Shown here: positions 32,556 through 41,171 of the stretch, piece after piece
Position numbering within the stretch: the stretch's first letter is position 1
Layout of the letters: the number at the start of each line of letters is the position of its first letter
From: Halodesulfovibrio sp.
GTDB taxonomy: Bacteria > Desulfobacterota > Desulfovibrionia > Desulfovibrionales > Desulfovibrionaceae
Assembly (NCBI RefSeq): GCF_015482765.1
Contig: NZ_JADMLB010000070.1
Location: forward strand, 50,028-114,027
DNA: 64,000 bases
Direction: 5' to 3'
Made by a program: the position numbers and the translations under genes
The notes under the pieces: model-generated
Seen by the model: only the letters and a program-made list of their open reading frames with translations
Told to the model about the DNA's origin: nothing
Databases searched by the model: none

Positions 32556-32576
32556 GCACTTTTTTTAAAAAAGTGC
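32556..32576 (-). terminator. A/T-rich hairpin, possible leftward terminator
   Basis: GCACTTTTTT-T-AAAAAAGTGC. On the minus strand it is followed by eight T. It could end leftward transcription from the fumarase gene, although the tRNA gene on the other strand lies between. It may also close the receptor gene transcript. Confidence 0.4.
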
Positions 32577-32615
32577 TTGCCAAGCAGCCGGTCTTTCTCT
32601 AAACCTTCCACCTGT

Positions 32616-32691
32616 GCCGCGATAGCTCAGTTGGTAGAGCAGGGGATTGAAAATCCCCGTGTCCGCAGTTCAATTCTGTGTCGCGGCACCA
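32616..32691 (+). tRNA. tRNA-Phe (GAA)
   Basis: 76-nt cloverleaf with acceptor stem GCCGCGA/TCGCGGC, D arm GCTCAGTTGGTAGAGC, anticodon stem GGGGA/TCCCC around loop TTGAAAA (anticodon GAA), T arm CGCAG-TTCAATT-CTGTG, and encoded ACCA end. Followed by a terminator 13 bp downstream. No sign of an integrated element at its 3' end within the following 1.5 kb. Confidence 0.98.
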
Positions 32692-32703
32692 CTTGAAAAT
32701 TAT

Positions 32704-32732
32704 GACCCGCTTTTTAGCGGGTCTTTTTTTTT
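32704..32732 (+). terminator. Terminator of tRNA-Phe
   Basis: GACCCGC (32704-32710), TTTTTA loop, GCGGGTC (32717-32723), then nine T. Confidence 0.93.
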
Positions 32733-32812
32733 GCCGTTCTCAAATCCCTTACTTTCTCACACGCAAAAAAAGGGAACGCCAGCCGCGCCCCCTCTTTAGT
32801 ACAACGTTCTTT

Positions 32813-34213
32813 TTATTCCGCATGCGGTTTCGCCATCCGCATATAATTCATGGCTTCATCAAATTCCTGCTCATCAAGCACCCCTTCCCGAAGAACAATT
32901 TCTTTTAGCGTCTTATCTTCATCATATGCCATCTTAGCAACCTCGGCGGCTTTATCATAACCAATCACCGGAGTCAGCGCAGTTACCAGCATTAACGAAG
33001 ATGACAGATATCCTTCAATGGTACCTGTATTCAGCTCAAGTCCTTCTACAGCGTATCGAGTGAACATACGGACTGAGTCTGTTATCAAGCGAATAGACGT
33101 AAGCAAATTGTAGATCATCAACGGTCGATATACGTTCAACTGCATCACCCCTTGCGATCCCGCAAAGGCCAGCGCAGAATCCAATCCCATAACATGCACG
33201 CACACCATGGAAAGCGCCTCGCATTGGGTCGGGTTAACTTTCCCCGGCATAATGGATGACCCCGGTTCATTTGCAGGAAGGATATATTCACCTATCCCTG
33301 CTCTTGGCCCTGAAGAAAGCATGGCAATGTCATTTGCTATTTTCAGCAGACTGCATGCCAGTGTACGGACAGCACCGGACGCTGCAACAATATCGTCGCT
33401 GGAAGAAAGTCCGGTGAACGTATTTTCCATAGGAGTAAAAGGAATCCCGAGATACTCACCAAGGTGACCGATTGCACGTTTTGCAAACCCCTTCGGGGCA
33501 TTTAATCCGGTTCCTACTGCTGTACCGCCAAGGGGAAGCGCCTGTAATTGAGGCAGCACCTGCTCCAGCCTCGCTAGTCCTGATTCAAGCTGATAGGCAA
33601 AAGCAGAAAATTCCTGCCCTACCGTCATTGGAACGGCATCTTGTCGATGCGTACGTCCGAGCTTTGGAACATCAGCCCATTGTTCGGCTTTATCACCCAA
33701 AGTATGCATAAGCTCTTCAATTGCCGGAGTCAGGTAGTACTCTATGGCAATGGCAGCTGCCACGTTCATGGCGCTTGGAAAAATATCGTTTGAAGACTGG
33801 GAACGGTTCACATGATCATTAGGATGCACAGGAGTCTTGCTTCCTAAAGGACTTCCTGCCATCTCATTAGCACGGTTCGCGATAACTTCATTCACATTCA
33901 TATTTGTCTGTGTTCCACTGCCTGTCTGCCAGACATGAAGCGGAAACTGCCCGTCATGACCACCGTTACAAATTTCATCCGCCACTTCGATAATGAGATG
34001 GCCTATCTCTTCAGAAAGCACACCCAATTCAACATTGGCATGCGCGGCAGCTTTTTTAATATGTGCTAGAGCAATAATCACTTCCAGAGGAATCCGCTCG
34101 GCTCCGATGGCAAAATGATGCAGCGAACGCTGCGTCTGCGCGCCCCAGTAACAATCTTCAGGCACCTCAATGTTGCCCATTGAATCAGATTCTATCCGGC
34201 TTCCCTGTGTCAT
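32813..34213 (-). CDS. fumC: Class II fumarate hydratase
   Basis: 466 residues, the normal length of the iron-free fumarase. It interconverts fumarate and malate. Signature GSSIMPGKVNPTQCE with the catalytic serine loop, the conserved TGSGTQTNMNVNEVIANRA near the N terminus, and VHPNDHVNRSQSSND. Aspartase is the closest relative in the superfamily, but the HPNDHVN and SSIMPGKVNP forms are those of fumarase. It is a single gene with no operon partner; the start follows GGGAG. Confidence 0.95.
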   Translation of the reverse strand: MTQGSRIESDSMGNIEVPEDCYWGAQTQRSLHHFAIGAERIPLEVIIALAHIKKAAAHANVELGVLSEEIGHLIIEVADEICNGGHDGQFPLHVWQTGSGTQTNMNVNEVIANRANEMAGSPLGSKTPVHPNDHVNRSQSSNDIFPSAMNVAAAIAIEYYLTPAIEELMHTLGDKAEQWADVPKLGRTHRQDAVPMTVGQEFSAFAYQLESGLARLEQVLPQLQALPLGGTAVGTGLNAPKGFAKRAIGHLGEYLGIPFTPMENTFTGLSSSDDIVAASGAVRTLACSLLKIANDIAMLSSGPRAGIGEYILPANEPGSSIMPGKVNPTQCEALSMVCVHVMGLDSALAFAGSQGVMQLNVYRPLMIYNLLTSIRLITDSVRMFTRYAVEGLELNTGTIEGYLSSSLMLVTALTPVIGYDKAAEVAKMAYDEDKTLKEIVLREGVLDEQEFDEAMNYMRMAKPHAE

Positions 34214-34343
34214 GACTACTCCCTTATCAAACGTTACTCTCTGCTAAACCGCCTCTTTCGATATCCCGACAAAAACTGTCGCCTTGCACTACTTTTTTCT
34301 ACACAGATAGGTAAACATTCCCCTAAACGGGCTACCTGCATTT

Positions 34344-34688
34344 TTAGCTTCTATCACACGAGTGCTCGCAGCCAAGCTCATCGATAGCCCAGTCGTGCAT
34401 CATTTTCAGAATAGGAAACGCGCTGTGTCCAAGCTCTGTCAGCGCATATTCAACCCTCGGTGGTACTTCAGGATACACGGTACGCAGCAGCAAACCATCG
34501 CGCTCCATTTCCTTCAACTGCTGCGTCAGCATTTTTTGGCTCACACCGGGGACGATGCGTTCCAATTCTTTAAAACGCTTTTCGCCTTCATGCAGATGCC
34601 AGAGGATAAGGCTTTTCCATTTGCCGCTGATAACATCCATGCCCACTTCAACCGGACATCGATATTCTTTCCCGTTCCACTTAATCAT
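34344..34688 (-). CDS. HxlR-family (DUF24) transcriptional regulator
   Basis: 114 residues, a single winged-helix domain of the HxlR family (SGKWKSLILWHLHEGEKRFKELER, SQKMLTQQLKEMERDGLL). Cys11 in EYRCPVEVG sits where YodB/CatR-type members carry the redox- or quinone-sensing cysteine. It is divergent from a VOC enzyme and a nitroreductase, the same sort of targets that these regulators control in Bacillus. It is therefore probably a thiol-based repressor of those genes, acting at the TACC-AAAA-GGTA palindrome between them. The inducer is unknown. Confidence 0.9.
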   Translation of the reverse strand: MIKWNGKEYRCPVEVGMDVISGKWKSLILWHLHEGEKRFKELERIVPGVSQKMLTQQLKEMERDGLLLRTVYPEVPPRVEYALTELGHSAFPILKMMHDWAIDELGCEHSCDRS

Positions 34689-34729
34689 AAAAAAATATTC
34701 CTCGAAAATACGCTAGTACCAATAAAACT

Positions 34730-34741
34730 TACCAAAAGGTA
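34730..34741. promoter_or_regulatory. Candidate HxlR operator
   Basis: TACC-AAAA-GGTA palindrome in the divergent region, about 40 bp before the regulator start and 90 bp before the VOC gene. Half-site TAGTACC nearby at 34714-34720. Confidence 0.5.
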
Positions 34742-34831
34742 TGCATATGAGAAAAAAGTGCCTTCTTGTTCCTAAAAAATAACAGGTTATATTTCCTGCG
34801 TGAAGCAAAATGACAGACTAGGAGATCACTC

Positions 34832-35335
<504 letters not shown>

Positions 35336-35383
35336 CAACCTGTTGCATCCCCAGAACAGAACCCAAAAATTGCAGGAGAAAAC

Positions 35384-35893
35384 ATGAACGTACTTGAAGC
35401 CATTGCAACCCGCCGCTCTATCCGCAAATTCACTGCTGAAGCTGTCAGTGAAGAAAACATCAACACCATGCTTCAGGCAGCTATGGCTGCACCTAGTGCC
35501 GGTAACGAGCAACCTTGGCAGTTCATTGTCATTGATGACAAAGCACAGCTTGAAAAAACCGCCAAACTCAGTCCGTACATCGGCATGGCTGCGAAGGCAC
35601 CTCTGGCGATTATGGTTCTTGGCGACCGCAGTGTTGAAAAATACCCCGGCAACTGGATGCTTGATTGCTCCGCTGCTATTCAAAACCTTCTTCTTGCAGC
35701 GCACGGTGAAGGGCTCGGTGCCGTCTGGTGCGGTCTTTGGCCTGAAGAAGATCGCGTTGAAGCAGCGCGCACGCTTGTTAAAGCACCGGAAAATGCCGTG
35801 CCGCTTGCTGTTATCGTACTCGGGCACCCTGACCAGAATCTCAAGCCCCAAGACCGCTATGACGCATCACGCGTGCACAGGAACCTTTGGTAG
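35384..35893 (+). CDS. Nitroreductase-family flavoprotein
   Basis: 169 residues, a short FMN-dependent nitroreductase (ATRRSIRKF FMN-binding start, APSAGNEQPWQFIVI, GLGAVWCGLWPE, VIVLGHPDQ). Such enzymes reduce nitroaromatics, quinones or enones with NAD(P)H as homodimers. It follows the VOC gene by 48 bp with an AGGAG site and probably shares its transcript and the HxlR control. The substrate is unknown. Confidence 0.9.
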   Translation: MNVLEAIATRRSIRKFTAEAVSEENINTMLQAAMAAPSAGNEQPWQFIVIDDKAQLEKTAKLSPYIGMAAKAPLAIMVLGDRSVEKYPGNWMLDCSAAIQNLLLAAHGEGLGAVWCGLWPEEDRVEAARTLVKAPENAVPLAVIVLGHPDQNLKPQDRYDASRVHRNLW

Positions 35894-35916
35894 CTTTGTA
35901 TCCTTGTTCTTTTTTT

Positions 35917-36255
35917 GGCCTCCGGCGGCTGGGCGGAAACTTTTTAAAAAAAGTTTCCCCCAGACCCCCTTCCAAAACTTTTATTAGTCACACCATAATG
36001 TTTTACTTGTAACACCGTGTGCAGTTCTCATTTTTTGCTCCACCAGTGGAGAGACTTCAGCTCAGAAACTCGAACCACCGTAGCGCCTATTATCTTGAAA
36101 TATTTATTTTATATATTTCAATAGCGTAAAATTTAGGTACTGAATGCTCTCTATTCCTCCCAATAACGATCCCTAATCGGGGTCAAGGGGGCAGTGCTCC
36201 CTTGCGGGGATGCAAGGGGCAGCGCCCTTTGCCCCTCGGAGAGCCGCCGGAGGCC
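35917..36255. repeat. Non-coding element bounded by GCCTCCGGCGGCT inverted repeats
   Basis: The left end GGCCTCCGGCGGCT (35917-35930, preceded by T7) is repeated inverted as AGCCGCCGGAGGCC (36242-36255, followed by CAAAA). Next to the left end is a hairpin of AAACTTTTT and its complement followed by CCCCCAGACCCCC. Next to the right end are G-rich hairpins (GGGGGCAGTGCTCCC, GGGGCAGCGCCCTTTGCCCC). I recall similar blocks as frequent intergenic repeats in Desulfovibrionaceae genomes. It contains no gene. It may be a MITE-like or REP-like element and can also act as a terminator after the nitroreductase gene. Confidence 0.6.
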
Positions 36256-36386
36256 CAAAACAACGCAAGCAGACTCATACATCACAAAATAGAGTAACAC
36301 TCATTACTTAGGCGATTTTATATCATGTAAATTCATGCCGTTACATCCTCATTTTGACGTAATCATCAGTTTTTTAAAATTTCGTA

Positions 36387-36416
36387 TTGACAGAAATCGC
36401 CTCAGGTCTCTATGCT
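36387..36416 (+). promoter_or_regulatory. Sigma-70 promoter of the aromatic operon
   Basis: Perfect -35 TTGACA (36387-36392), 18-bp spacer, -10 TATGCT (36411-36416). Transcription would start near 36423, about 38 nt before the leader peptide start. Confidence 0.75.
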
Positions 36417-36460
36417 TCCGTATCGAATTTAACAAACTTGTAAAGGAAATCAGAAACACC

Positions 36461-36568
36461 ATGAACGCAATCTTTGCCAAACCTGCTTCTTTTGAAACCA
36501 ACTTTTATTTTTGGTTTTTCTTTAGCTATGGCAAAGCCCGTGGCCGGTTTTCTGGTGCCTTCTCGTAA
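36461..36568 (+). CDS. Aromatic leader peptide (attenuator)
   Basis: 35 codons preceded by AAAGGAA. Codons 15-23 read Phe-Tyr-Phe-Trp-Phe-Phe-Phe-Ser-Tyr, eight aromatic residues in nine, which is not expected by chance and is the mark of a translation-coupled attenuator. The stop is 30 nt before a strong terminator at 36599-36628. When charged Phe, Tyr or Trp tRNA is scarce the ribosome should stall in this run and free the downstream antiterminator strand. It lies between the operon promoter and the first enzyme gene at 36835. The peptide itself probably has no other function. Confidence 0.9.
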   Translation: MNAIFAKPASFETNFYFWFFFSYGKARGRFSGAFS

Positions 36569-36607
36569 GTAACTTCGACACCAACTAGAAAACTTAAAGC
36601 CGCGGGC
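36536..36607 (+). promoter_or_regulatory. Antiterminator pairing of the aromatic attenuator
   Basis: GCCCGTGGC (36536-36544, inside the leader ORF) can pair with GCCGCGGGC (36599-36607, the 5' arm of the terminator) over 9 bp with one G-U. After an internal loop, TTTTCT (36548-36553) pairs with AGAAAA (36587-36592). This structure excludes the terminator. Confidence 0.78.
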
Positions 36608-36628
36608 ACACAGCCTGCGGCTTTTTTT
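36599..36628 (+). terminator. Attenuator terminator of the aromatic operon
   Basis: GCCGCGGGC (36599-36607), ACACA loop, GCCTGCGGC (36613-36621), then seven T. 206 bp before the first structural gene and with no other promoter evident after it. Confidence 0.92.
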
Positions 36629-36834
36629 GTGCGCAAGCTGTGGCGGCCAACCCCGAAACAACTTCCGTCACTTGTTAAGAAAATGCTCATTTAGCAACTA
36701 TGCCAAACGCCCAAAGATTGATAAAAGATCGGGCAAGCGAAACAAAGAGAGTTTTTTGCTGCATAATGCTAACTAACAATGCATTCGTACTTATCGGGTG
36801 ATAGCTTTACTGAGAACACGCTAAGGAGAATACG

Positions 36835-37635
36835 ATGGAAATTGGCAAGAAAATCCGCATGGAGCGCATCATCAACAGAGTCACCGGACGAACAATCATT
36901 GTTCCTATGGACCACGGTGTTTCTGTAGGCCCGATTGATGGACTTGTAGACATGCGCAAAGCTGTCAGTAACGTTGCAGAAGGCGGCGCAGATGCTGTTC
37001 TGATGCACAAAGGTCTTGTTCGTTGCGGTCACCGCGCCGGCGGACGTGACGTAGGACTTGTAGTCCACCTTTCAAGCTCAACCTCCCTTGCACCTTCACC
37101 GAACGCAAAAATTCTTACCGCTACTGTTGAAGACGCAATCAAACACGGTGCTGACGCTGTTTCTGTTCACGTTAACCTTGGTGACGAAACTGAAAGTCAG
37201 ATGCTGTCTGATCTTGGTAAAGTATCCGCTGTTGCGAACGAATGGGGTGTTCCTCTTCTCGCTATGATGTACGCACGCGGTCAGCATATCCACAATCCAT
37301 TCGATGCCAAAAATGTAGCCCACTGTGCCCGTGTTGCTGTAGAATTAGGCGCAGACATCGTAAAAGTTTCCTACCCGGGCGACATTGATTCATTCTCCAG
37401 CGTTGTTGAAGCCTGTTGCGTTCCTGTTGTTATTGCAGGCGGCGAAAAAATGAACTCCACACGCGAATTCATCACCATGGTTCACGACTCCATCCGTGCA
37501 GGCGGCGCAGGTCTTTCTGTAGGCCGTAACGTTTTCCAGCACAAAAACAGTGCCATGCTCGTTAAAGCGCTCCGCGGCGTTGTGCATGAAGACTGGGATA
37601 TCGAACAGGCAATGGAACTCGTAGGAAACGATTAA
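36835..37635 (+). CDS. 2-amino-3,7-dideoxy-D-threo-hept-6-ulosonate (ADH) synthase, archaeal-type shikimate entry
   Basis: 266 residues of the DeoC/class I FBP aldolase-like family (IIVPMDHGVSVGPIDG, DIVKVSYPGDIDSF with the Schiff-base lysine, GGAGLSVGRNVFQ). In methanogens this enzyme condenses an aspartate semialdehyde with a keto sugar, and the product is turned into 3-dehydroquinate by DHQ synthase II. That partner is encoded 24 bp downstream, which settles the pathway assignment and separates it from ordinary fructose-bisphosphate aldolase. It replaces DAHP synthase at the head of the operon. AAGGAG precedes the start. Confidence 0.92.
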   Translation: MEIGKKIRMERIINRVTGRTIIVPMDHGVSVGPIDGLVDMRKAVSNVAEGGADAVLMHKGLVRCGHRAGGRDVGLVVHLSSSTSLAPSPNAKILTATVEDAIKHGADAVSVHVNLGDETESQMLSDLGKVSAVANEWGVPLLAMMYARGQHIHNPFDAKNVAHCARVAVELGADIVKVSYPGDIDSFSSVVEACCVPVVIAGGEKMNSTREFITMVHDSIRAGGAGLSVGRNVFQHKNSAMLVKALRGVVHEDWDIEQAMELVGND

Positions 37636-37659
37636 CCCGTAGTTATCCGGACTAGAAAA

Positions 37660-38631
37660 ATGAAAAAAGTTCTCTTCGCAAGCGTACCGTTCAATAAAGA
37701 TCACGTCACACTCGCTCTGGAATCAGGCGTTGACGGAATCATCGTACCGGAAAAAGAAATGGCCGGAGTAGCCAGTCTATCCCGCTGCACCGTGCTCGCA
37801 GCAGAGTCTATGCCTGTCATTACGCTTACTGAAAAAAGTGTTGAAGAAGAGGCAGCAGAACGTCTGAAAAAAGGCGAGCAGGTCATTATCGGTCACGGAT
37901 GGGAAATTATCCCGATTGAAAATTTATTAGCGCAGTCTGACAACGTGCTGGTGGAAGCCAACACAACAGAAGAAGCGCACCTTGCTTTCGGCATTCTTGA
38001 ACGAGGCGTTGACGGCATTGTTGTAACCGCAGATGGAATTACTCAGTTGAAGCAGATTGTAGCACAGTGCAAACTTTCTATGGGCACGCTGGATCTTGTT
38101 CCGGCAACCGTTACCGAAGTCAGCTCTTCCGGCTTGGGACATCGGGTTTGTGTAGACACTCTGTCTGTCCTCAAACGAGGTCAGGGTATGCTGGTTGGAA
38201 ATTCTTCTGCCTTTACATTCCTTGTTCATGCTGAAACCGAAAACAACGAATACGTGGCTGCCCGCCCGTTTCGCGTAAACGCAGGCGCTGTTCATGCCTA
38301 CACACAGCTCCCGCACGATAAAACAACATACCTTGAAGAACTTGCTTCAGGCGACGAGGTTCTCATCGTTAACCACGACGGTTCCACCTCCATCGCAATT
38401 GTAGGACGCTGCAAAACAGAAGTACGCCCTATGTTGCTGATTAAAGCTGAAGTAAATGGTGTTGAAGGCGCGGTATTCTTACAGAATGCTGAAACTATCC
38501 GCGTTGTGGACACAAAAGGAAACCCGATCAGTGTTGTTAATCTTAAAAAAGGCGACGAAATTCTCGTTCGCACAGATGTAGCAGGCCGCCACTTCGGTAT
38601 GCGCATCGAAGAAGAGATCAAGGAAGGCTAA
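37660..38631 (+). CDS. 3-dehydroquinate synthase II (archaeal AroB')
   Basis: 323 residues of the DHQS-II family, unrelated to bacterial AroB. N-terminal ESGVDGIIVPEKE, middle GLGHRVCVDTLSVLKRGQGMLVGNSS, FLVHAETENNEYVAARPFRVNAGAVHAY and C-terminal GDEILVRTDVAGRHFGMRIEE are family landmarks. It makes 3-dehydroquinate by NAD-dependent oxidative deamination and cyclisation of the upstream enzyme product. The next gene follows after 1 bp, so translation is probably coupled. Confidence 0.93.
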   Translation: MKKVLFASVPFNKDHVTLALESGVDGIIVPEKEMAGVASLSRCTVLAAESMPVITLTEKSVEEEAAERLKKGEQVIIGHGWEIIPIENLLAQSDNVLVEANTTEEAHLAFGILERGVDGIVVTADGITQLKQIVAQCKLSMGTLDLVPATVTEVSSSGLGHRVCVDTLSVLKRGQGMLVGNSSAFTFLVHAETENNEYVAARPFRVNAGAVHAYTQLPHDKTTYLEELASGDEVLIVNHDGSTSIAIVGRCKTEVRPMLLIKAEVNGVEGAVFLQNAETIRVVDTKGNPISVVNLKKGDEILVRTDVAGRHFGMRIEEEIKEG

Positions 38632-38632
38632 T

Positions 38633-39823
38633 ATGTCTGAACAAAAGAAGACAGACACACCTGAACAGACAGGTGCTGAAGATAACTGCGTAGACAATTT
38701 GCCGCGCCTTAAAGAGGTTCGCAGCGAGATTGATTCTACCGATTTAGAACTCCTTGAATTGCTCAACCGCCGTGCTTCACTTTCCCTTGAAGTAGGAAAA
38801 CTGAAACGCGGCAAGCAGGACGTAGTATTTAAGCCGTTCCGTGAAAAGGAAGTGCTCGACAACCTTCGCTCCAACAATGAAGGCCCGATTCCTATCGAGC
38901 ATCTGCGCTTTATCTACCGAGAAATTTTCTCCTCCTCCCGTGCGTTGCAACGCCCTCAGCGTGTTGCCTACCTCGGGCCGGAAGGAACCTTCTCCTATTT
39001 TGCAGGAGTTGAATTTCTGGGTCGCTCTGTAGATTATACACCGCAAAAAGATCTCACCGCTGTTTTCCGCGCTGTTGCAAACAAAGAATGCGAACTGGGA
39101 GTTATTCCTCTTGAAAATTCTTTGCATGGATCAGTCGGTCAAAGCCTTGATCTTTTTATGGAGCATGACCTTTATATTGAGGCAGAACTTTTCTGCCGCA
39201 TCAGCCACAGTCTGCTTACCCGTGAAAAGCTGCTTGCAGATATTCATACCGTGTACTCGCACCCGCAACCGCTGGGTCAATGTTCTCACTGGCTGCGCTC
39301 TACCTTACCGAATGCGCGCATCATCCCGACAGAGAGTACAGCGGCGGCAGCGCGCCGAGTTCAGGAAGAAGAAGGCGCAGCAGCTATCGGGCATGGCAGT
39401 CTTGCAGATTTACTGAAACTGAACATTCTTGCTGAACACATTGAAGATATGCAGGACAACTGGACACGCTTCGTCATTATCGGTTCCAAACCGAGCGACG
39501 GAGAAGGACAGGACAAAACCTCCCTGCTCTTCACTGTTCCGGATAAACCGGGTGCCCTCGCAAAAGTGCTGAATATAATGGCACGCGAAGGGCTGAATAT
39601 GAAAAAGCTTGAATCACGTCCGATGCGCGGCGAAAAGTGGCGATACGTCTTCTTTGTCGACATCGAAAGTGATCTTTCAACCGAAGAATACGAACAGCTC
39701 ATTACCGAGTTGCATGCAGAATGTCAGTCACTGCGCATCCTCGGCAGTTATCCAGCCGGTCAGTATATGGACTTCACTAAAGGCAGCGATATCGCCAAAG
39801 CAGTAGATGAGCAGAACACATAA
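38633..39823 (+). CDS. pheA: Bifunctional chorismate mutase / prephenate dehydratase
   Basis: 396 residues. Chorismate mutase type II helix domain (about 20-105; RSEIDSTDLELLELLNRRA, IPIEHLRFIYREIFSSSRAL), prephenate dehydratase domain (about 110-290; VAYLGPEGTFSYFAG, IPLENSLHGSVG, NWTRFVIIG with the catalytic TRF motif), and a C-terminal ACT domain (PDKPGALAKVL, KLESRP) for Phe feedback. It leads chorismate to phenylpyruvate. It starts 1 bp after the DHQS-II gene and ends 25 bp before aroA. Confidence 0.96.
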   Translation: MSEQKKTDTPEQTGAEDNCVDNLPRLKEVRSEIDSTDLELLELLNRRASLSLEVGKLKRGKQDVVFKPFREKEVLDNLRSNNEGPIPIEHLRFIYREIFSSSRALQRPQRVAYLGPEGTFSYFAGVEFLGRSVDYTPQKDLTAVFRAVANKECELGVIPLENSLHGSVGQSLDLFMEHDLYIEAELFCRISHSLLTREKLLADIHTVYSHPQPLGQCSHWLRSTLPNARIIPTESTAAAARRVQEEEGAAAIGHGSLADLLKLNILAEHIEDMQDNWTRFVIIGSKPSDGEGQDKTSLLFTVPDKPGALAKVLNIMAREGLNMKKLESRPMRGEKWRYVFFVDIESDLSTEEYEQLITELHAECQSLRILGSYPAGQYMDFTKGSDIAKAVDEQNT

Positions 39824-39848
39824 TTTATAGTTAATTGGAGACAAACCC

Positions 39849-41171
39849 ATGATCGCCATCAAAGCACCAGCTTCTAAATCAGTATCCCACCGTATGATCA
39901 TCGGCGCCGCTATGGCAGCAGGTGAATCTACAGTTTCCGGAGTACTTGAAAGTGAAGATTTAGCCCGCACCATCGGTATTTTTAACGACTGCGGCGCAAA
40001 AATCTATCGGCAGGATGCGGGCGTGTATACCGTCACCGGTTGCTGCGGCACACCGGCGGGCGGCATGGATAATCCTGTCTCTTGTGATGTACATGAATCC
40101 GGAACAACATGTCGCCTGTTAACAGGCGTACTTGCAGCAGGTTTAGGAAAATTCCGCATCCACGGCGCTCCGCGCATGCATGAACGCCCTATAAAAGAGC
40201 TTGCGGATGCGCTGGCAAGTCTTACAGTAGATGTTACGTACGAAGGCACTGAAGGGTGTCCGCCGGTTGTTCTGGACACAGACGGTCTGAAAGGAAGCGA
40301 AGTTTCCATCTCGTTGGAAGAATCCAGCCAGTACCTGTCCGGTCTTCTTCTGGCTGCGCCATCTACACGCGGGCTGACCATTAATTTAGTCGGCAATAAA
40401 GCAGTAAGCTGGCCGTACGTGGGACTGACTCTGGACGCTATGGAACTATTCGGCATCACCTTCCGCGTTGAAACACTGGAAGATGGCGAGTGGATTGAAA
40501 AAGACTGGCGGACATTTGAAACTGCCGTTCCGAACAAAACCCGCTTCATTGTTAAGCCGAGCATGTACAGAAACGGTTCCTACACTGTTGAAGGTGACTG
40601 GTCCAACGCATCATACTTCCTTGCAGCCGGTACCCTTGGTTCAGAACCGCTGCACATTGCCAACCTTCGTCCCGATTCTTTACAGGGCGACAAGGCAATG
40701 TTCACCATTCTGAAACAAATGGGTGCTACATTGGAGATTGATGATACGGGCGTAACCGTTCATCCGTCTTCACTCAAAGGTGTTGATGTTGATATGGGCA
40801 ACTGCCCTGACCTTGTTCCGACAGTTGCCGCACTTGCCGCGTTTGCAGAAGGTGATACAACCATCCGTAACGTCGCGCATTTACGAATTAAAGAATGTGA
40901 CCGTCTTGCAGCTCCTGCGGCTGAACTGGCTAAAGCAGGAATTGCTACCGAAGTCACTGAAGACGGAATTGTTATCCGTCCTGATAGAAAGAGTATTGCA
41001 GCACCGGAAGGTACTGTATTCAGCACCTACAACGACCACCGAATGGCAATGAGCCTTTCCTTGCTTCAGTTTGCGCTCGGTGAAATTGAGTTTGATAACA
41101 AAGCATGTGTTGCGAAATCCTTCCCTACCTTCTGGGAAGAGTGGGAGAAAGTTTCACCATGCAGGAGATAG
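39849..41171 (+). CDS. aroA: 5-enolpyruvylshikimate-3-phosphate synthase
   Basis: 440 residues. N-terminal PASKSVSHRMIIGAAMAAGES, the RPIKELADAL and SSQYLSGLLLA segments, and C-terminal RIKECDRLAA and NDHRMAMSLSL match EPSP synthases. It transfers the enolpyruvyl group of PEP to shikimate-3-phosphate, two steps before chorismate. The other common-pathway genes (aroDE, aroK, aroC) are not in the window. Its last 13 bases overlap tyrA. Confidence 0.95.
   Translation: MIAIKAPASKSVSHRMIIGAAMAAGESTVSGVLESEDLARTIGIFNDCGAKIYRQDAGVYTVTGCCGTPAGGMDNPVSCDVHESGTTCRLLTGVLAAGLGKFRIHGAPRMHERPIKELADALASLTVDVTYEGTEGCPPVVLDTDGLKGSEVSISLEESSQYLSGLLLAAPSTRGLTINLVGNKAVSWPYVGLTLDAMELFGITFRVETLEDGEWIEKDWRTFETAVPNKTRFIVKPSMYRNGSYTVEGDWSNASYFLAAGTLGSEPLHIANLRPDSLQGDKAMFTILKQMGATLEIDDTGVTVHPSSLKGVDVDMGNCPDLVPTVAALAAFAEGDTTIRNVAHLRIKECDRLAAPAAELAKAGIATEVTEDGIVIRPDRKSIAAPEGTVFSTYNDHRMAMSLSLLQFALGEIEFDNKACVAKSFPTFWEEWEKVSPCRR

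Noticed and set aside
32616..34300. An integrated element at the tRNA-Phe 3' end
   Set aside because: No repeat of the tRNA 3' end, integrase or odd composition; fumarase and housekeeping genes follow.
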